A stretch of DNA of 64,000 bases from Thermoanaerobaculia bacterium (GCA_017883235.1 JADGNY010000002.1:62001-126000), one strand, 5' to 3'; counted from the first letter of the stretch, positions 50,634 to 59,700 are shown. Notes: generated from the sequence alone by a model not told the origin. A program made the numbers and translations.

Positions 50634-51221
50634 TCACGCCGTCGTCTTCGGAGCGGTCGTCGGTGACGATGGCGTCACCGGCGAGGGCTCGGCCGGAGTG
50701 GACGGAGCCGGGGTTGCCGGCGTCGGGGCCGGCTTGGCTTTGGCCTTGCGGCCAGCGCCGAGGGCGATCTTCATGTCGGCGACATGCGGAGCGAGAGCGG
50801 CGGTCTCGGGACGTTTGGCCAGACGCTTCGCCATGGAGTAGGTCAACAACGCGTTGCTCCCGGCGCTGTTTCTCGCCACGCGTACGCTGTGGCGGATGAA
50901 GAGAGCCAGCGCTTCCAGCTCATCCGCCACCGGATCATACGCATCCGCGAAGTCCATCTGATCCCGCATCTGTACGGAACCCGAGTTTCCTCCACGGGTC
51001 AGCTCCTCGTTGTTCCGGATCGCCAGCGCCGCCAGGTCGACGAACGGCGGCGGTACCGATGCGGCGGCCGCGAGTTGCCGGCCGGAGTTCTTGGTCTCCG
51101 GAACCGAGAAATTCGGCACTCGCTGCTTCATCGCGCGAATGTCGTCGATGAGCGCGACCGCCTCATCCAGGTGGGACGGCTGTGGGGTTGTTGTAACGGG
51201 TACTTCAGTAACCTGAGTCAT
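50634..51221 (-). CDS. unknown helical protein with Pro/Thr-rich tail
   Basis: This 195-residue protein has AAAGGAG seven bases before the ATG. The central part is helical (HLDEAVALIDDIRAMKQRV; DPVADELEALALFIRHSVRV; LLTYSMAKRLAKRPETA). The last 40 residues are a low-complexity Ala/Pro/Thr tail. It is not a family I recognise. It is the second gene of a two-gene operon with the protein at 51257-51937, 35 bases apart. Both are helical and of similar size, which hints at a shared structural role. Confidence 0.7.
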   Translation of the reverse strand: MTQVTEVPVTTTPQPSHLDEAVALIDDIRAMKQRVPNFSVPETKNSGRQLAAAASVPPPFVDLAALAIRNNEELTRGGNSGSVQMRDQMDFADAYDPVADELEALALFIRHSVRVARNSAGSNALLTYSMAKRLAKRPETAALAPHVADMKIALGAGRKAKAKPAPTPATPAPSTPAEPSPVTPSSPTTAPKTTA

Positions 51222-51256
51222 GGTTTTCTCCTTTCTCAGTCTCAAACTTGCAGTGA

Positions 51257-51937
51257 TCAGAGCGAGCAAGTTGAGACGAGCGGAGGAGCACGGCCCCTGG
51301 AAACCCGTCTTGGAGCCTCGGCGACGGTCACACGAACGGACTGCTGACGCCGGACATGAATGCAGCAAATGCGATCGTTCTCGAGCGACAGGACCCTCGG
51401 CGCCGGATGCCGGGCGAGCACCGGAACCGGATGGACGCGTCTCTTGAGCAGTTCGGAGAGATCGAGCGGGGCGTTGCCGCTCTGGGCATATTCGATCAGC
51501 TCGGCGAATGATTTGTCGAACCGGTTCCCGAGCAGGGCCAGCTTCGTGCCGGTCTCGATCCAGCTCTGCATGTCGGCGATCATCCGCGCGGGAGCGTCCC
51601 CGGCGTATCCCGGTGCCTCGGCGATACGATCGTACGTCTCACTAATACACTTGCCGAGACGCGCGAGCCGATCGGCCGCTTCGACGAGCAATCCCGTCAC
51701 GCGACACATGTCATGTACAGCTTTGATCGGGTGTTCCAGCGCGATGGTCTCGCAGACGTCGATGATCTGGCGCGCCATGCCGAGGAAACCCTCCGCGGAA
51801 CGGAGGTTCTGCCGGCCACGCTGAAACAGACGATGCCACGACTCCCGCCCCTTCATCCGCGATCCACCCGAACGCACCCCGCCCCGCCGCGACGTTTTCG
51901 CGTTCGTTCCAAGGGGGGCTTCGAGCAAATCTGCCAT
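51257..51937 (-). CDS. unknown helical protein behind a consensus promoter
   Basis: This 226-residue protein is not one I recognise. An Arg-rich N-terminal 45 residues precede a helical core (GFLGMARQIIDVCETIAL; MCRVTGLLVEAADRLARLG; WIETGTKLALLGNRFDKSF) and a basic tail. What makes it convincing is the near-perfect promoter directly upstream and the second gene with a good ribosome site downstream. The leader would be about 16 bases with no clear Shine-Dalgarno sequence. The core resembles four-helix-bundle proteins such as those studied in variable-repeat defence accessories, but this is only an impression. Confidence 0.6.
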   Translation of the reverse strand: MADLLEAPLGTNAKTSRRGGVRSGGSRMKGRESWHRLFQRGRQNLRSAEGFLGMARQIIDVCETIALEHPIKAVHDMCRVTGLLVEAADRLARLGKCISETYDRIAEAPGYAGDAPARMIADMQSWIETGTKLALLGNRFDKSFAELIEYAQSGNAPLDLSELLKRRVHPVPVLARHPAPRVLSLENDRICCIHVRRQQSVRVTVAEAPRRVSRGRAPPLVSTCSL

Positions 51938-51959
51938 AACTTAACTTTAACCAACAGGT

Positions 51960-51988
51960 ATCATATCACATTCCCACACTTGTGTCAA
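51960..51988 (-). promoter_or_regulatory. consensus sigma-70 promoter
   Basis: On the minus strand TTGACA (51983-51988) and TATGAT (51960-51965) are separated by exactly 17 bases. It is the strongest promoter match in the window and drives the two helical-protein genes. Confidence 0.8.
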
Positions 51989-52039
51989 CTTGCCATCGCC
52001 GTAAAGATGTTCACCATTATTGGTGAGATTCCGATGTCA

Positions 52040-52370
52040 TCGACGACGTCCTTGGACCTCAACCGAGCGTTCGTTGCCGTCACGCGAGCGGTTCGTTGTC
52101 GTCACGCGAGCATTCGTTCTCGTCACGCGAGCGGTTCGTTCTCGTGACGCGAGCCGTTCGTTCTCGTGACGCGAGCATTCGTTCTCGTCACGCGAGCGGT
52201 TCGTTGTCGTCACGCGAGCGTTCGTTTACCTCAACCGAGCGGTCGTTCGACCTCAACCCAGCCTTCGTTAACCTCAACCGAGAGGTCGTTTGACCTCAAC
52301 CGAGAGGTCGTTTGACCTCAACCGAGCGGTCGTTTGACCTCAACCGAGCCTTCGGCGAAGTCATCGAATA
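52040..52370. repeat. 21-22-bp degenerate tandem array, two unit types
   Basis: Units of type TCGTCACGCGAGCGGTTCGT dominate 52075-52225. Units of type ACCTCAACCGAGCGGTCGTT lie at 52055-52075 and 52225-52360. The period is 21-22 bp. No gene lies in 51989-53192; the rest of that gap is the dispersed repeat at 52382-52931 and about 260 bp without a recognisable feature. Confidence 0.8.
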
Positions 52371-52381
52371 GGTCCGACAAC

Positions 52382-52931
52382 GTCATCGAATGGGACGTTG
52401 AACCTCGGCGAACCCACGAATGTCAGCCCTTCGGACTTAACCGCGGTGCTGCCAGGATTTGCTCAACCCATGTTTCTTCAAACGCTTACGTAGATTCCCG
52501 AGGAGGCGTCCGATGTCGGTTCAGCGAACGATCGAAGGCCAGGTGATGGAAAACGCGCCACTTACGCTCGTCGCAACCTCGCCAATCAAAAATCGAAGGC
52601 CTGGTCCTCGCGGCTTTCGGTCAATGGGACGTTGAACCTCGGGAATCCACGAATGCCAACCCTCGGACTTAACTGCGGTGCTGCCCGGGTTTGCTTAACC
52701 CTTGTTTCTTCAAACGCTTACGTAGAGTCGTGGCGAAGCGTGCCGATGCCGTATCAGCGAACAATCGAAGGCCAGGTGATTGAAAACGCGCCACTTAACG
52801 TTCTTCACAACCTCGACCCGAACACCCGCATATCACTTGGTGATTGGCTGTAACGCATTCTAACAACTGCACTTACTGGATTTGAGAGTCCGCCAACCGA
52901 AAAAACGAAGGCCTGGCCCTTCGCGGCTGGT
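52382..52931. repeat. two imperfect copies of a long dispersed repeat
   Basis: Segments starting TGGGACGTTGAACCTCGG (52391 and 52624) run in parallel for about 180 bp through AACGCTTACGTAGA and GATCGAAGGCCAGGTGAT. Each is followed by a hairpin part such as CGAAGGCCTGGCCCTTCG (about 52580-52610 and 52868-52931). A contracted copy lies at 54083-54214, on the other side of the DUF3800 gene. Confidence 0.7.
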
Positions 52932-53192
52932 CGACATCCGTTTCGACCGGGGTGTTCCCGTATTTCCGCCGCGGCCCGGCGCCCCCGTGCTCAAGGTCGA
53001 AGATGTTGATCGCCTGACAAACGGCGAAGAGGTCCGATGTGGCTAACGAGGCGATAACGTCAATGGTTCGTGAAATTTAAGCGTGGGGTATTGCCCTTAA
53101 ACGTTCTGGAATCTATATTCAGGGTTGCCCGGTGGTGGGTGAACGTCGGCCACGTGCCGTGTGTTTCGGAGGCGGTACTCTGTCCCCGAAGC

Positions 53193-54044
53193 CTAGCTCA
53201 CTACGGGCAATATTTTCGTGGCGTCGATGAACTTCCACTGCCCTTTGGCGTTGTAGTACTCGCCTGTCGCACGCCTTCGGACATCGTCGATATCGCAGAT
53301 CATGCGGTACTTCGGTTTCAGGTATTCGAAGTACCGCATCTCGCCTCTCTCCAGCACTCGACTGAGAGCCCAGAGGCAGTAGTCGATGGCCTGCAACCCA
53401 GCTACCTCCGAGGGATGAGCCGAGTAGATCGTCGTTTGGGGCTGCCGATCGCCCATCCGCGCGGCCAATGCTTCGGCATGGTGAGCCGTGAACGAAGCCC
53501 GCGCCTTCGCAATCACCGATTCGAGCGCTTGCTTTCGCTCTCGCTTACCTCGGCGCGCAAACCAGATATGACTGTGCTCAGCCAAGTGGAGACGATCGCG
53601 CATCACCCTCTCAACAAGCCCATCATAAATCTCATGGTCGGTGACTTTGACGCCGGTCTCGGCGAAGCGGCGTGCGGCGAAGTCAGCAAGTATGTTTTTC
53701 CGACGAATCGCTACGACAACATGCATCTCGTGAGCGCGGAGCACTTGAAAAACCTCTCGTCGCACCTCGGGTAGATCGTCTTTGGCATGAAAGTAGAGCG
53801 CCGTTTTCCTCGCCTCTGGCTGAAACGAAGGCACACCACTGAAGTAGCCATCACCCAATAGTTTGAGCCGGAGAAATGCGAGATCTGACTGGAGCGCTTC
53901 AGGGTTCTTTATCCACGCTGCGCCCAGAGTGAATGTCCGCGACACCCCCGGCTGCCCCACGATGCACCGTCCTGAGGCGTCGAAGAGGACAAGATCACCC
54001 GATTCGTCGATGAAGTAGTGTTGCGCTGGGCGAAGCTTCCGCAT
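53193..54044 (-). CDS. DUF3800 family protein
   Basis: This 283-residue protein shows the DUF3800 signature: YFIDESGDLVLF at the N-terminus, VGQPGVSRTFTLGAAWI, a central LYFHAKDDLPEVRREVF, and near the end SEVAGLQAIDYCLWALSRVL followed by CDIDDVR. The conserved acidic residues suggest an RNase H-like nuclease fold, but no member activity is settled. DUF3800 genes are often carried on mobile or defence loci. Here the gene is bracketed by copies of the same dispersed repeat (52382-52931 and 54083-54214), consistent with arrival as a cassette. Confidence 0.87.
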   Translation of the reverse strand: MRKLRPAQHYFIDESGDLVLFDASGRCIVGQPGVSRTFTLGAAWIKNPEALQSDLAFLRLKLLGDGYFSGVPSFQPEARKTALYFHAKDDLPEVRREVFQVLRAHEMHVVVAIRRKNILADFAARRFAETGVKVTDHEIYDGLVERVMRDRLHLAEHSHIWFARRGKRERKQALESVIAKARASFTAHHAEALAARMGDRQPQTTIYSAHPSEVAGLQAIDYCLWALSRVLERGEMRYFEYLKPKYRMICDIDDVRRRATGEYYNAKGQWKFIDATKILPVVS

Positions 54045-54082
54045 CGGTGCGCGTCATCATGCTACATCGTTGGTGCGCGTTA

Positions 54083-54214
54083 GACCTTCGGACTTGACGG
54101 CGGCGCTGCCAGCCTTGGCTAACCAACGTTTCCTCAAACGCTTACGTAGATTCCCGGACTTACCGGATTTGAGCGTCCGCACAACCGAAAAGCGAGGGTC
54201 TGGCCCTCGCGCCT
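54083..54214. repeat. contracted copy of the dispersed repeat downstream of DUF3800
   Basis: It reads CCTTCGGACTTGACGGCGG through AACGCTTACGTAGATTCCCG and then GGATTTGAGCGTCCGC, ending in the hairpin GAGGGTCTGGCCCTC. The two halves are joined directly; in the copies at 52382-52931 they are separated by a spacer. The remainder of 54045-54417 shows no gene. Confidence 0.7.
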
Positions 54215-54417
54215 CTCGCTTTGATTCGCCGTTCGCTCGGGCCCCGTCGTGGATGCCAATAACTGCTGCATCGCGGTGCGCATCGAGGGCGACATCGCAA
54301 GTAGCTGTGCTCTCAATCGGTTGCGGATGGTCAAAGAACGAGAGCTTGACCCCTATCACTCACCCACGAAAGTGGGACTTCGACTCTCGACCTGACCCTC
54401 TCTACCCTCCTGCCTTC

Positions 54418-55179
54418 CTACACTTCAGTCGACTCGCTTACGTCCGGCGTTCCACTCGCGGCGACGCGATCAGATTGTTCGTTCACCAAAGCCTCTACCG
54501 CATTAAACGCCTCTGGCCCGAGTTCATGAAGTTTGTAGAAGAGTTCCGAAATTCGTTCTTGCCTGTATTCATCTTCCAGGCTGTAGATTTTCACGGTCAA
54601 TCTTCGCTGTCCCGAGATGAGTGAGCCGAAATCGGACCTGATCTTTTCGAGGCTCTCAGACATCTTTTCAAACGGTGAGTCGCCAACGCGCGAGATTCCT
54701 TCAAACTCTGAGAAATCAATGGTAAAGCTCTCCGAATAGATTCTATCGGCAGCATCTCGATACCGAACGCCGATAGTCCATGGCTGTTGTTTCAGCACGT
54801 CTAGGTTTCCGATCGCATTCGCGACGAACATGTCGATACGCTCATGTGGCGCGAGATAGTGCAAGCCCTTTCGGAAGAAACCGATTTTCGCAAGATCCTT
54901 CACGCCCCGGCGTTCTTGGCAATACTGCTTGACGGTAAACTCAAGAGAAAGTACCGGACCGTTCCCGAAGTTCTCGATCGCTAAGTTAAGAAGATGAATT
55001 TGTGTCTCATGAATCGACAACCTGATCACGACGCTGGGTCGCGAGGAGGCCTCTCGCACTGTAACGCTCTCGCGAAGTAGTTGGCGTGTAAGAAAGACGT
55101 AGATTGTCGTCGCGATGGTGAGCACGAATGTGAGGATCGCCGAAATAGCGCCAGTGTTTGCATTTATCCAGTTCATCAT
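54418..55179 (-). CDS. single-pass membrane protein of unknown function
   Basis: This protein of 253 residues starts at MMNWINANTGAISAILTF; the second Met is equally possible. One membrane helix (AISAILTFVLTIATTIYVFL) is followed by a cytoplasmic-type domain. That domain begins with a beta-rich part (PSVVIRLSIHETQIHLLNLA, then IENFGNGPVLSLEFTV) and ends with a helical part (MSESLEKIRSDFGSLISGQR; EERISELFYKLHELGPEAFN-like). The pattern FGNGPVLSLEF recurs in uncharacterised membrane proteins of accessory regions. AT content is higher than in neighbours, suggesting transfer. Function unknown. Confidence 0.7.
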   Translation of the reverse strand: MMNWINANTGAISAILTFVLTIATTIYVFLTRQLLRESVTVREASSRPSVVIRLSIHETQIHLLNLAIENFGNGPVLSLEFTVKQYCQERRGVKDLAKIGFFRKGLHYLAPHERIDMFVANAIGNLDVLKQQPWTIGVRYRDAADRIYSESFTIDFSEFEGISRVGDSPFEKMSESLEKIRSDFGSLISGQRRLTVKIYSLEDEYRQERISELFYKLHELGPEAFNAVEALVNEQSDRVAASGTPDVSESTEV

Positions 55180-55353
55180 TCCGATGATGATACCTCGCGC
55201 CGTCAAGTGGCTACTGAACCCAGGATCCATTCGCGCGGAGGCGCGGCGTTTGTGGATGTCAACGGTGACCCCATTGGCTGACCCCAAGAGCGAATGTGTG
55301 GCCCCGAGTATTCACACTTTGCCGCCTCGCTGGTGCGTTACTATCGCGCCTAA

Positions 55354-55638
55354 GCGCTCGAAACCGACCTCATCGACCGCATTCGTCACATCTTCCTAAT
55401 CAAAGAGGCGCTCAGGGACGACGCGGACGGCATCCTGCCGCAGGCGATCCGAAGCGCGGAGCTGCGGGTGCGGCTGCCGCGGCATCACATCGACATGCTG
55501 GAGTATCGGGCGGAGCAACAGGAGACCACCGTCAGCGGGGTGCTGGCGCGGGAGCTGGATGGGAAAGCCAGTGCGCACATCGAGGAGCTGTCGGCGGCGT
55601 TGCCGGGGTTCGCGGAGGCGATGGCGTGGCCGGGGTGA
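55354..55638 (+). pseudogene. 5'-truncated ribbon-helix-helix-like gene
   Basis: The frame opens after a TAA at 55351 and has no start codon for 30 codons, but it reads as a real protein: DLIDRIRHIFLIKEALRDDA, then ELRVRLPRHHIDMLEYRAEQ, QETTVSGVLARELDGKAS and ALPGFAEAMAWPG before TGA. The VRLP...LEYRAEQQETTVSGVLAREL part fits an RHH/CopG DNA-binding domain. Codon use is GC-rich like the core genome, unlike the island gene upstream. It is either truncated or starts at an internal GTG. Confidence 0.5.
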
Positions 55639-55640
55639 CC

Positions 55641-55715
55641 TTATCTGCAGATGACGCAGATAGACGCAGATGGGAGACGGTTTTATCTGCGTACATCTGC
55701 GACATCTGCGGATGA
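55641..55715. repeat. ATCTGCG-type palindromic repeat at a convergent junction
   Basis: TTATCTGCAGATGACGCAGA and further GCAGATagACGCAGATG units face TATCTGCGTACATCTGCGAC. This is a known type of repeat that produces spurious protein calls in many genomes. It separates the RHH remnant from the convergent kbl gene. Confidence 0.7.
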
Positions 55716-55789
55716 TCGGGCGGAGAGTGACCATACGATCGCGCGAGAACGCGCGTGCGGGACGCACGCGGTCCCAGGGGGGCGAGAAC

Positions 55790-56974
55790 CTAGCCGACTA
55801 CTTCGAACTTTCGGCCCACCTCCACGATCGCATCGATGGCGCGGTCGAGGTGGTCGCGGGTGTGGGCGGCGCTGATCTGGCAGCGGAGGCGGGCGGCGCC
55901 CTGGGGGACGACGGGGAAGCCGAAGCCGGAGACGTAGACGCCGCGGGTGAGCAGCTCGGCGGAGATGGCGATCGCTTTGGCGGTGTCGCCGATGATGATC
56001 GGGACGATCGGGTGGATCCCTTCGCGTACGTTCACGCCCTTGGCCGTGAGTTGCTGGCGGAAGTAGGTGGTGTTCTCGCGCAGCCGGGTGAGGAAGCTCG
56101 GATCGTTTTCGAGGAGGTCGAAGGCGGCGATTGAGCCCATGACCACGGCCGGGGGCAGCGTGTTCGAGAAGAGGTAGGGACGCGATCTCTGGCGGAGGTA
56201 GTCGATGAGCGTTTTGGGGCCGGTGGTGAAGCCGCCGTGCGATCCGCCCAGCGCCTTGCCGAGGGTGGAGGTGTGGGCGTCGATCTTGTCGAAGACGCCA
56301 AGCTCCTCGCCGGTGCCGCGGCCGGTGTTGCCGAGCACTCCGGTGGCGTGTGAATCGTCGACGACGAGGAACGCCTCGTACTCGGCGGCGAGGTCGACGA
56401 TTTCCGGCAGCGGGGCGAGCGAGCCTTCCATCGAGAAGACGCCATCGGTGACGATCACCTTGTTCCGTGAGTCGCGCGTCGCTTCGAGGGCACGGCGCAG
56501 GTCGGCCATGTCGCGGTTTTTGTAGCGTTCCTTCTTCGCCTTCGCCAGTCGGACGCCGTCGATGATCGAGGCGTGATTCAGCTCGTCCGAGATGATGGCG
56601 TCCTGCTCCTGGGCGATGGTCTGAAACAGTCCTTCATTCGCATTCCAGCAGGAGCCGTAGAGGATCGTGTCCTCGGTGCCGAAGAAGCGGGCGATCCGCT
56701 CTTCGAGCTTCCGGTGGATCGTTTGCGTACCGCAGATGAAGCGGACGGAGGCCAGGCCGTAGCCGTAGTCGCGCTCCCCTTTTTCCGACGCCTCGACGAT
56801 GGCGGGATGGTCGGCCAGCCCGAGGTAGTTGTTGGAGGTCAGCATGATGACGTCGCCGAAGCCCTCGACGTCGACCACCGCCCCTTGCGGCGATTTCATC
56901 AGCAACTCGCGTTTGAGCGTGCCGGCGGCAGCCATCTGATCGAGCTCGGTTTGCAGCGTGGAAATCAACGACAT
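55790..56974 (-). CDS. kbl: glycine C-acetyltransferase (2-amino-3-ketobutyrate CoA ligase)
   Basis: This 394-residue alpha-oxoamine synthase starts at MSLISTLQTELDQM with AGGTGA upstream. The family blocks are clear: MLTSNNYLGLADHPAI, YGSCWNANEGLFQTI, DELNHASIIDGVRLAKA, VTDGVFSMEGSLAPL, DDSHATGVLGNTGRG, and the PLP lysine in TSTLGKALGGSHGGF. It condenses glycine and acetyl-CoA or, in reverse, cleaves the product of threonine dehydrogenase. Tdh itself is not adjacent. A related role (serine palmitoyl- or other aminoacyl-CoA condensation) is possible but the sequence is closest to Kbl. Confidence 0.9.
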   Translation of the reverse strand: MSLISTLQTELDQMAAAGTLKRELLMKSPQGAVVDVEGFGDVIMLTSNNYLGLADHPAIVEASEKGERDYGYGLASVRFICGTQTIHRKLEERIARFFGTEDTILYGSCWNANEGLFQTIAQEQDAIISDELNHASIIDGVRLAKAKKERYKNRDMADLRRALEATRDSRNKVIVTDGVFSMEGSLAPLPEIVDLAAEYEAFLVVDDSHATGVLGNTGRGTGEELGVFDKIDAHTSTLGKALGGSHGGFTTGPKTLIDYLRQRSRPYLFSNTLPPAVVMGSIAAFDLLENDPSFLTRLRENTTYFRQQLTAKGVNVREGIHPIVPIIIGDTAKAIAISAELLTRGVYVSGFGFPVVPQGAARLRCQISAAHTRDHLDRAIDAIVEVGRKFEVVG

Positions 56975-57207
56975 CAGGTCACCTCGGCGGGATGAAAATT
57001 CGCGGCGGTTGATTCTATCAGCGCCGTTCCAGCAGCTCGATGCGAAGTCTATCGCTGGAAAGGTCGAGCTGATTTTGGATAAACCACTGCTGCGCGTCCG
57101 CCCCAGTTTGCGCATCTTGAGATCCTTCGCCGTCCTCCGCCGCTTTTCGCTCGCTACGCTCGCTCAGCGGCTGCGGCAGTCTCAGGATGACAATTTGGCC
57201 GGGGCAA

Positions 57208-57861
57208 CTAGGCCGCGGGCCCAGCCGGCTCGTTGTCGTACTTCAGGTCGCGGCGGAAACATCGGCCGGCCTCGAGGTCGAAGACGACGCAAGAGTCGAT
57301 GGGGCGTGAGTAGACGTGGACGCTGACGGCACGCTCGTTCCACTCTTCGAGATTCTTGATGCGGTGGATGGTCTGCGTCTTGTCGACCGTGTTGAGCGGT
57401 CCGCCCGGGACGCAAAGCTCCGTGCCGAGGGACTGCATCTCGATGCGGGTGGCGCCGGCGAGGCAGTCCATCCCCACGACCTGCTGATTCTCGGGGCGGT
57501 TGCAGCCGAGCTGCTTGTAGTTCTCGACGATCAGCTTCCCCTCGACCATCGTCATCCATCCGAGCTGGCCGTTGTGCGTGTGAAGCGGGGTGATGGCTCC
57601 GATCGGCCAGCAGATCACCATCGCTTCGATCATCTCGTTGCGGAAGACTTTGTTGCGGGTATGGCGGTCGGGTAGCCACATCTTGTAGCGCTCCAAATCC
57701 TCCGCGCGAATCTCGTACGTGGCCAGGAAGTCGTAGATCTTCTGCTTCGTGATCAGCCCGGAGGCCAGCTCGCGGATGCCGTCGACGAACTGTTCGACGG
57801 GAACGGCCGTCGGCGAATCGATAGGCTGGGGAGGGGTAGAGGGGATGTTGTGCAGATCCAT
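57208..57861 (-). CDS. cysteine dioxygenase type I (cupin)
   Basis: This 217-residue cupin oxidises cysteine to cysteine sulfinate. Iron ligands appear in PLHTHNGQLGWMTMVEGKL (two His) and a later His in VSVHVYSRPIDSC, which also holds the family SRPxxxC ending. The start has AAGGAA seven bases upstream, and a TATAGT box lies about 32 bases before the ATG. The enzyme is consistent with the sulfur theme of the ATP-grasp operon, although the genes are 38 kb apart. It faces a palindromic repeat and divergent purA. Confidence 0.88.
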   Translation of the reverse strand: MDLHNIPSTPPQPIDSPTAVPVEQFVDGIRELASGLITKQKIYDFLATYEIRAEDLERYKMWLPDRHTRNKVFRNEMIEAMVICWPIGAITPLHTHNGQLGWMTMVEGKLIVENYKQLGCNRPENQQVVGMDCLAGATRIEMQSLGTELCVPGGPLNTVDKTQTIHRIKNLEEWNERAVSVHVYSRPIDSCVVFDLEAGRCFRRDLKYDNEPAGPAA

Positions 57862-57903
57862 GGGTTCCTTGCTTGCTCGCTTGATGAACTATAGCTGGTT
57901 CGG

Positions 57904-57993
57904 AGGGGGTCGGGAGTCGGGGGTCGTAGAGGAGATCGCGCGATACCGCGCCGCTTTCTCTCCGACCCCCGACTCCCGACCCCCGACTCCCGA
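57904..57993. repeat. heptad G-rich palindrome upstream of purA
   Basis: GGGGGTCGGGAGTCGGGGGT on the left and CCGACCCCCGACTCCCGACC plus CCCGACTCCCG on the right form the same heptad palindrome as inside thrC (24634-24707), with a 38-base interior. Confidence 0.85.
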
Positions 57994-58018
57994 ACAACAT
58001 GCTAGGCTCCGCGCCGCA

Positions 58019-59293
58019 ATGCAGAACCTTGCCGTAATCGGCACGCAATGGGGCGACGAGGGGAAGGGGAAGATCGTCGATCTTCTCTGCGAATCCTTCG
58101 ATGTCGTGGCCCGCTATCAGGGTGGTCATAACGCCGGCCACACGGTGAAATTCGGCGAGAAGCATTTCTCGCTGCGGCTCATCCCGTCGGGGATTCTCCA
58201 TCCTGACAAGCTCTGCATCCTCGGCAACGGAATGGTCATCGACCCCGAGGCGCTGCTGGACGAGATCGAGAAACTGCGGGCGCTCGGCGTCGTCATCAAT
58301 TCAAACCTCAAGATCAGCGACTCCGCCCAGGTCATCCTGCCGTACCACAAAGCGCTCGATCTGGCCCGCGAGGAAGCGGCCGGCGAGGGGAAAATCGGCA
58401 CGACCGGACGCGGCATCGGCCCCGCGTACGAGACGAAAGTGAGCCGCTACGGTATCCGCGTGGCTGACCTGCTCGACCCCTACGTTCTGCGCGATCGCAT
58501 CGAATTCGCCTGCGCCGAGAAGAACCCGGTGCTCAAGGGCGTCTACGGCAAGGACGGCTTCGACCCGAAGAAGCTTTACGACGACTACACACGCTACGGC
58601 GAGGTGCTGGCCGACCGCATCACCAACGGGACGATCCTGATCAACGAGCAGATCCGCGCCGGCAAGAAGGTGATGTTCGAAGGGGCGCAGGGGGCGATGC
58701 TCGACATCGACCACGGCACCTACCCGTTCGTGACGTCCTCGAGCACGGTCGTTGGCGGCGTCTGCACCGGCCTCGGCGTGGCCCCGAAGCACATCCACCG
58801 CGTCATCGGCGTGGCCAAGGCCTACACGACGCGCGTCGGCGGCGGCGCGTTTCCGACGGAGTTGAACGATGCCAGCGGCGAGCATCTGCGCGCTCGCGGA
58901 AACGAGTTTGGAACCGTCACAGGCCGCCCGCGCCGCACCGGCTGGCTCGATCTCCCCGTCCTCCGTACCTCGGCGATGCTGAACGGACTCGATGCCATCG
59001 CCTTGACCAAGCTCGACGTCCTCGACGAGTTCGACGAGATCCCGGTCTGCATCGGCTACAACGTCCGCTCCGAGGTCTGGAAGACGTTTCCCGCCTTCGC
59101 GGTCGCGCACCACGACTACAAGCCGGAGTACCGGATGTTCAAGGGCTGGAAAGAGCCGACGGTCGGAATGACGTCGTACGACGACCTCCCGCAGGCGGCG
59201 AAGGATTACGTGCGGTTCATCGAGGATGAGGTGGAGTGCCAGGCCACGATCATCTCGACGGGGCCGCGGCGCGAAGAGACGATCGTGCGGTAG
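58019..59293 (+). CDS. purA: adenylosuccinate synthase
   Basis: This 424-residue GTP-dependent enzyme makes adenylosuccinate from IMP and aspartate. The start MQNLAVIGTQWGDEGKGKIV carries the GTP-binding loop. Further blocks are YQGGHNAGHTV, GTTGRGIGPAYETKVSRYG, FEGAQGAMLDIDHGTYPFVT and GRPRRTGWLDL. Length and motifs are normal. The upstream extension of the frame passes through a palindromic repeat and is rejected. A TAGGCT box lies ten bases before the ATG and there is no Shine-Dalgarno sequence. Confidence 0.96.
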   Translation: MQNLAVIGTQWGDEGKGKIVDLLCESFDVVARYQGGHNAGHTVKFGEKHFSLRLIPSGILHPDKLCILGNGMVIDPEALLDEIEKLRALGVVINSNLKISDSAQVILPYHKALDLAREEAAGEGKIGTTGRGIGPAYETKVSRYGIRVADLLDPYVLRDRIEFACAEKNPVLKGVYGKDGFDPKKLYDDYTRYGEVLADRITNGTILINEQIRAGKKVMFEGAQGAMLDIDHGTYPFVTSSSTVVGGVCTGLGVAPKHIHRVIGVAKAYTTRVGGGAFPTELNDASGEHLRARGNEFGTVTGRPRRTGWLDLPVLRTSAMLNGLDAIALTKLDVLDEFDEIPVCIGYNVRSEVWKTFPAFAVAHHDYKPEYRMFKGWKEPTVGMTSYDDLPQAAKDYVRFIEDEVECQATIISTGPRREETIVR

Positions 59294-59313
59294 GGGGTCG
59301 CGAGCCAGGACAA

Positions 59314-59700
59314 ATGTGGCACAGACACTCTTGTCTGTGCCCCGGCCGGAGCCGCCGCCGCTGAGTGCTTGCGATGTACAGCTTTGCAAGCCCCGGCACA
59401 GACAAGAGTGTCTGTGCCTTCGCCGGCGGGAGCCGGCGAAAGATCGTAGCCCCCGGTTTCAACCGGGGGTTTCATGGTCGCCCCAGGATTGCGAGCCCGC
59501 TTTAGCGGGCGACAGAGCAGGCAGGTGCGGACGTCCCGGCGGAATGCACCTCGGATTCTGTCGCCCGCTAAAGCGGGCTTGCAATCAGGGGCGACCTCGA
59601 ACCCCCCGGTTGAAACCGGGGGCTACGACCTCAAGCCGGCTTCGCCGGCAAAACGTCCAATCTCCATGGCACAGACAAGAGTGTCTGTGCCACATTAGCC
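59314..59700. repeat. nested mosaic of three palindromic repeat families
   Basis: GGCACAGACA ... TGTCTGTGCC occurs three times (59324, 59394, 59671). AGCCCCCGGTTTCAACCGGG and its inverse flank 59446-59475 and 59604-59630. GAGCCCGCTTTAGCGGGCGA and its inverse lie at 59491 and 59560. The families are arranged almost symmetrically around 59530. No gene is seen in 59294-59754. Confidence 0.85.

Noticed and set aside
52382-54214. Integron cassette array with attC sites
   Set aside because: GTTGAAC- and ACTTAAC-like heptamers occur but not in the order or folding of attC, and there is no integron integrase.
55396-55767. 123-codon minus-strand frame
   Set aside because: It is antisense to the more protein-like RHH remnant and includes the ATCTGCG repeat.
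57749-58018. Longer N-terminus of PurA
   Set aside because: The extension translates the palindromic repeat and part of the antisense of cysteine dioxygenase; PurA proteins begin at the chosen Met.
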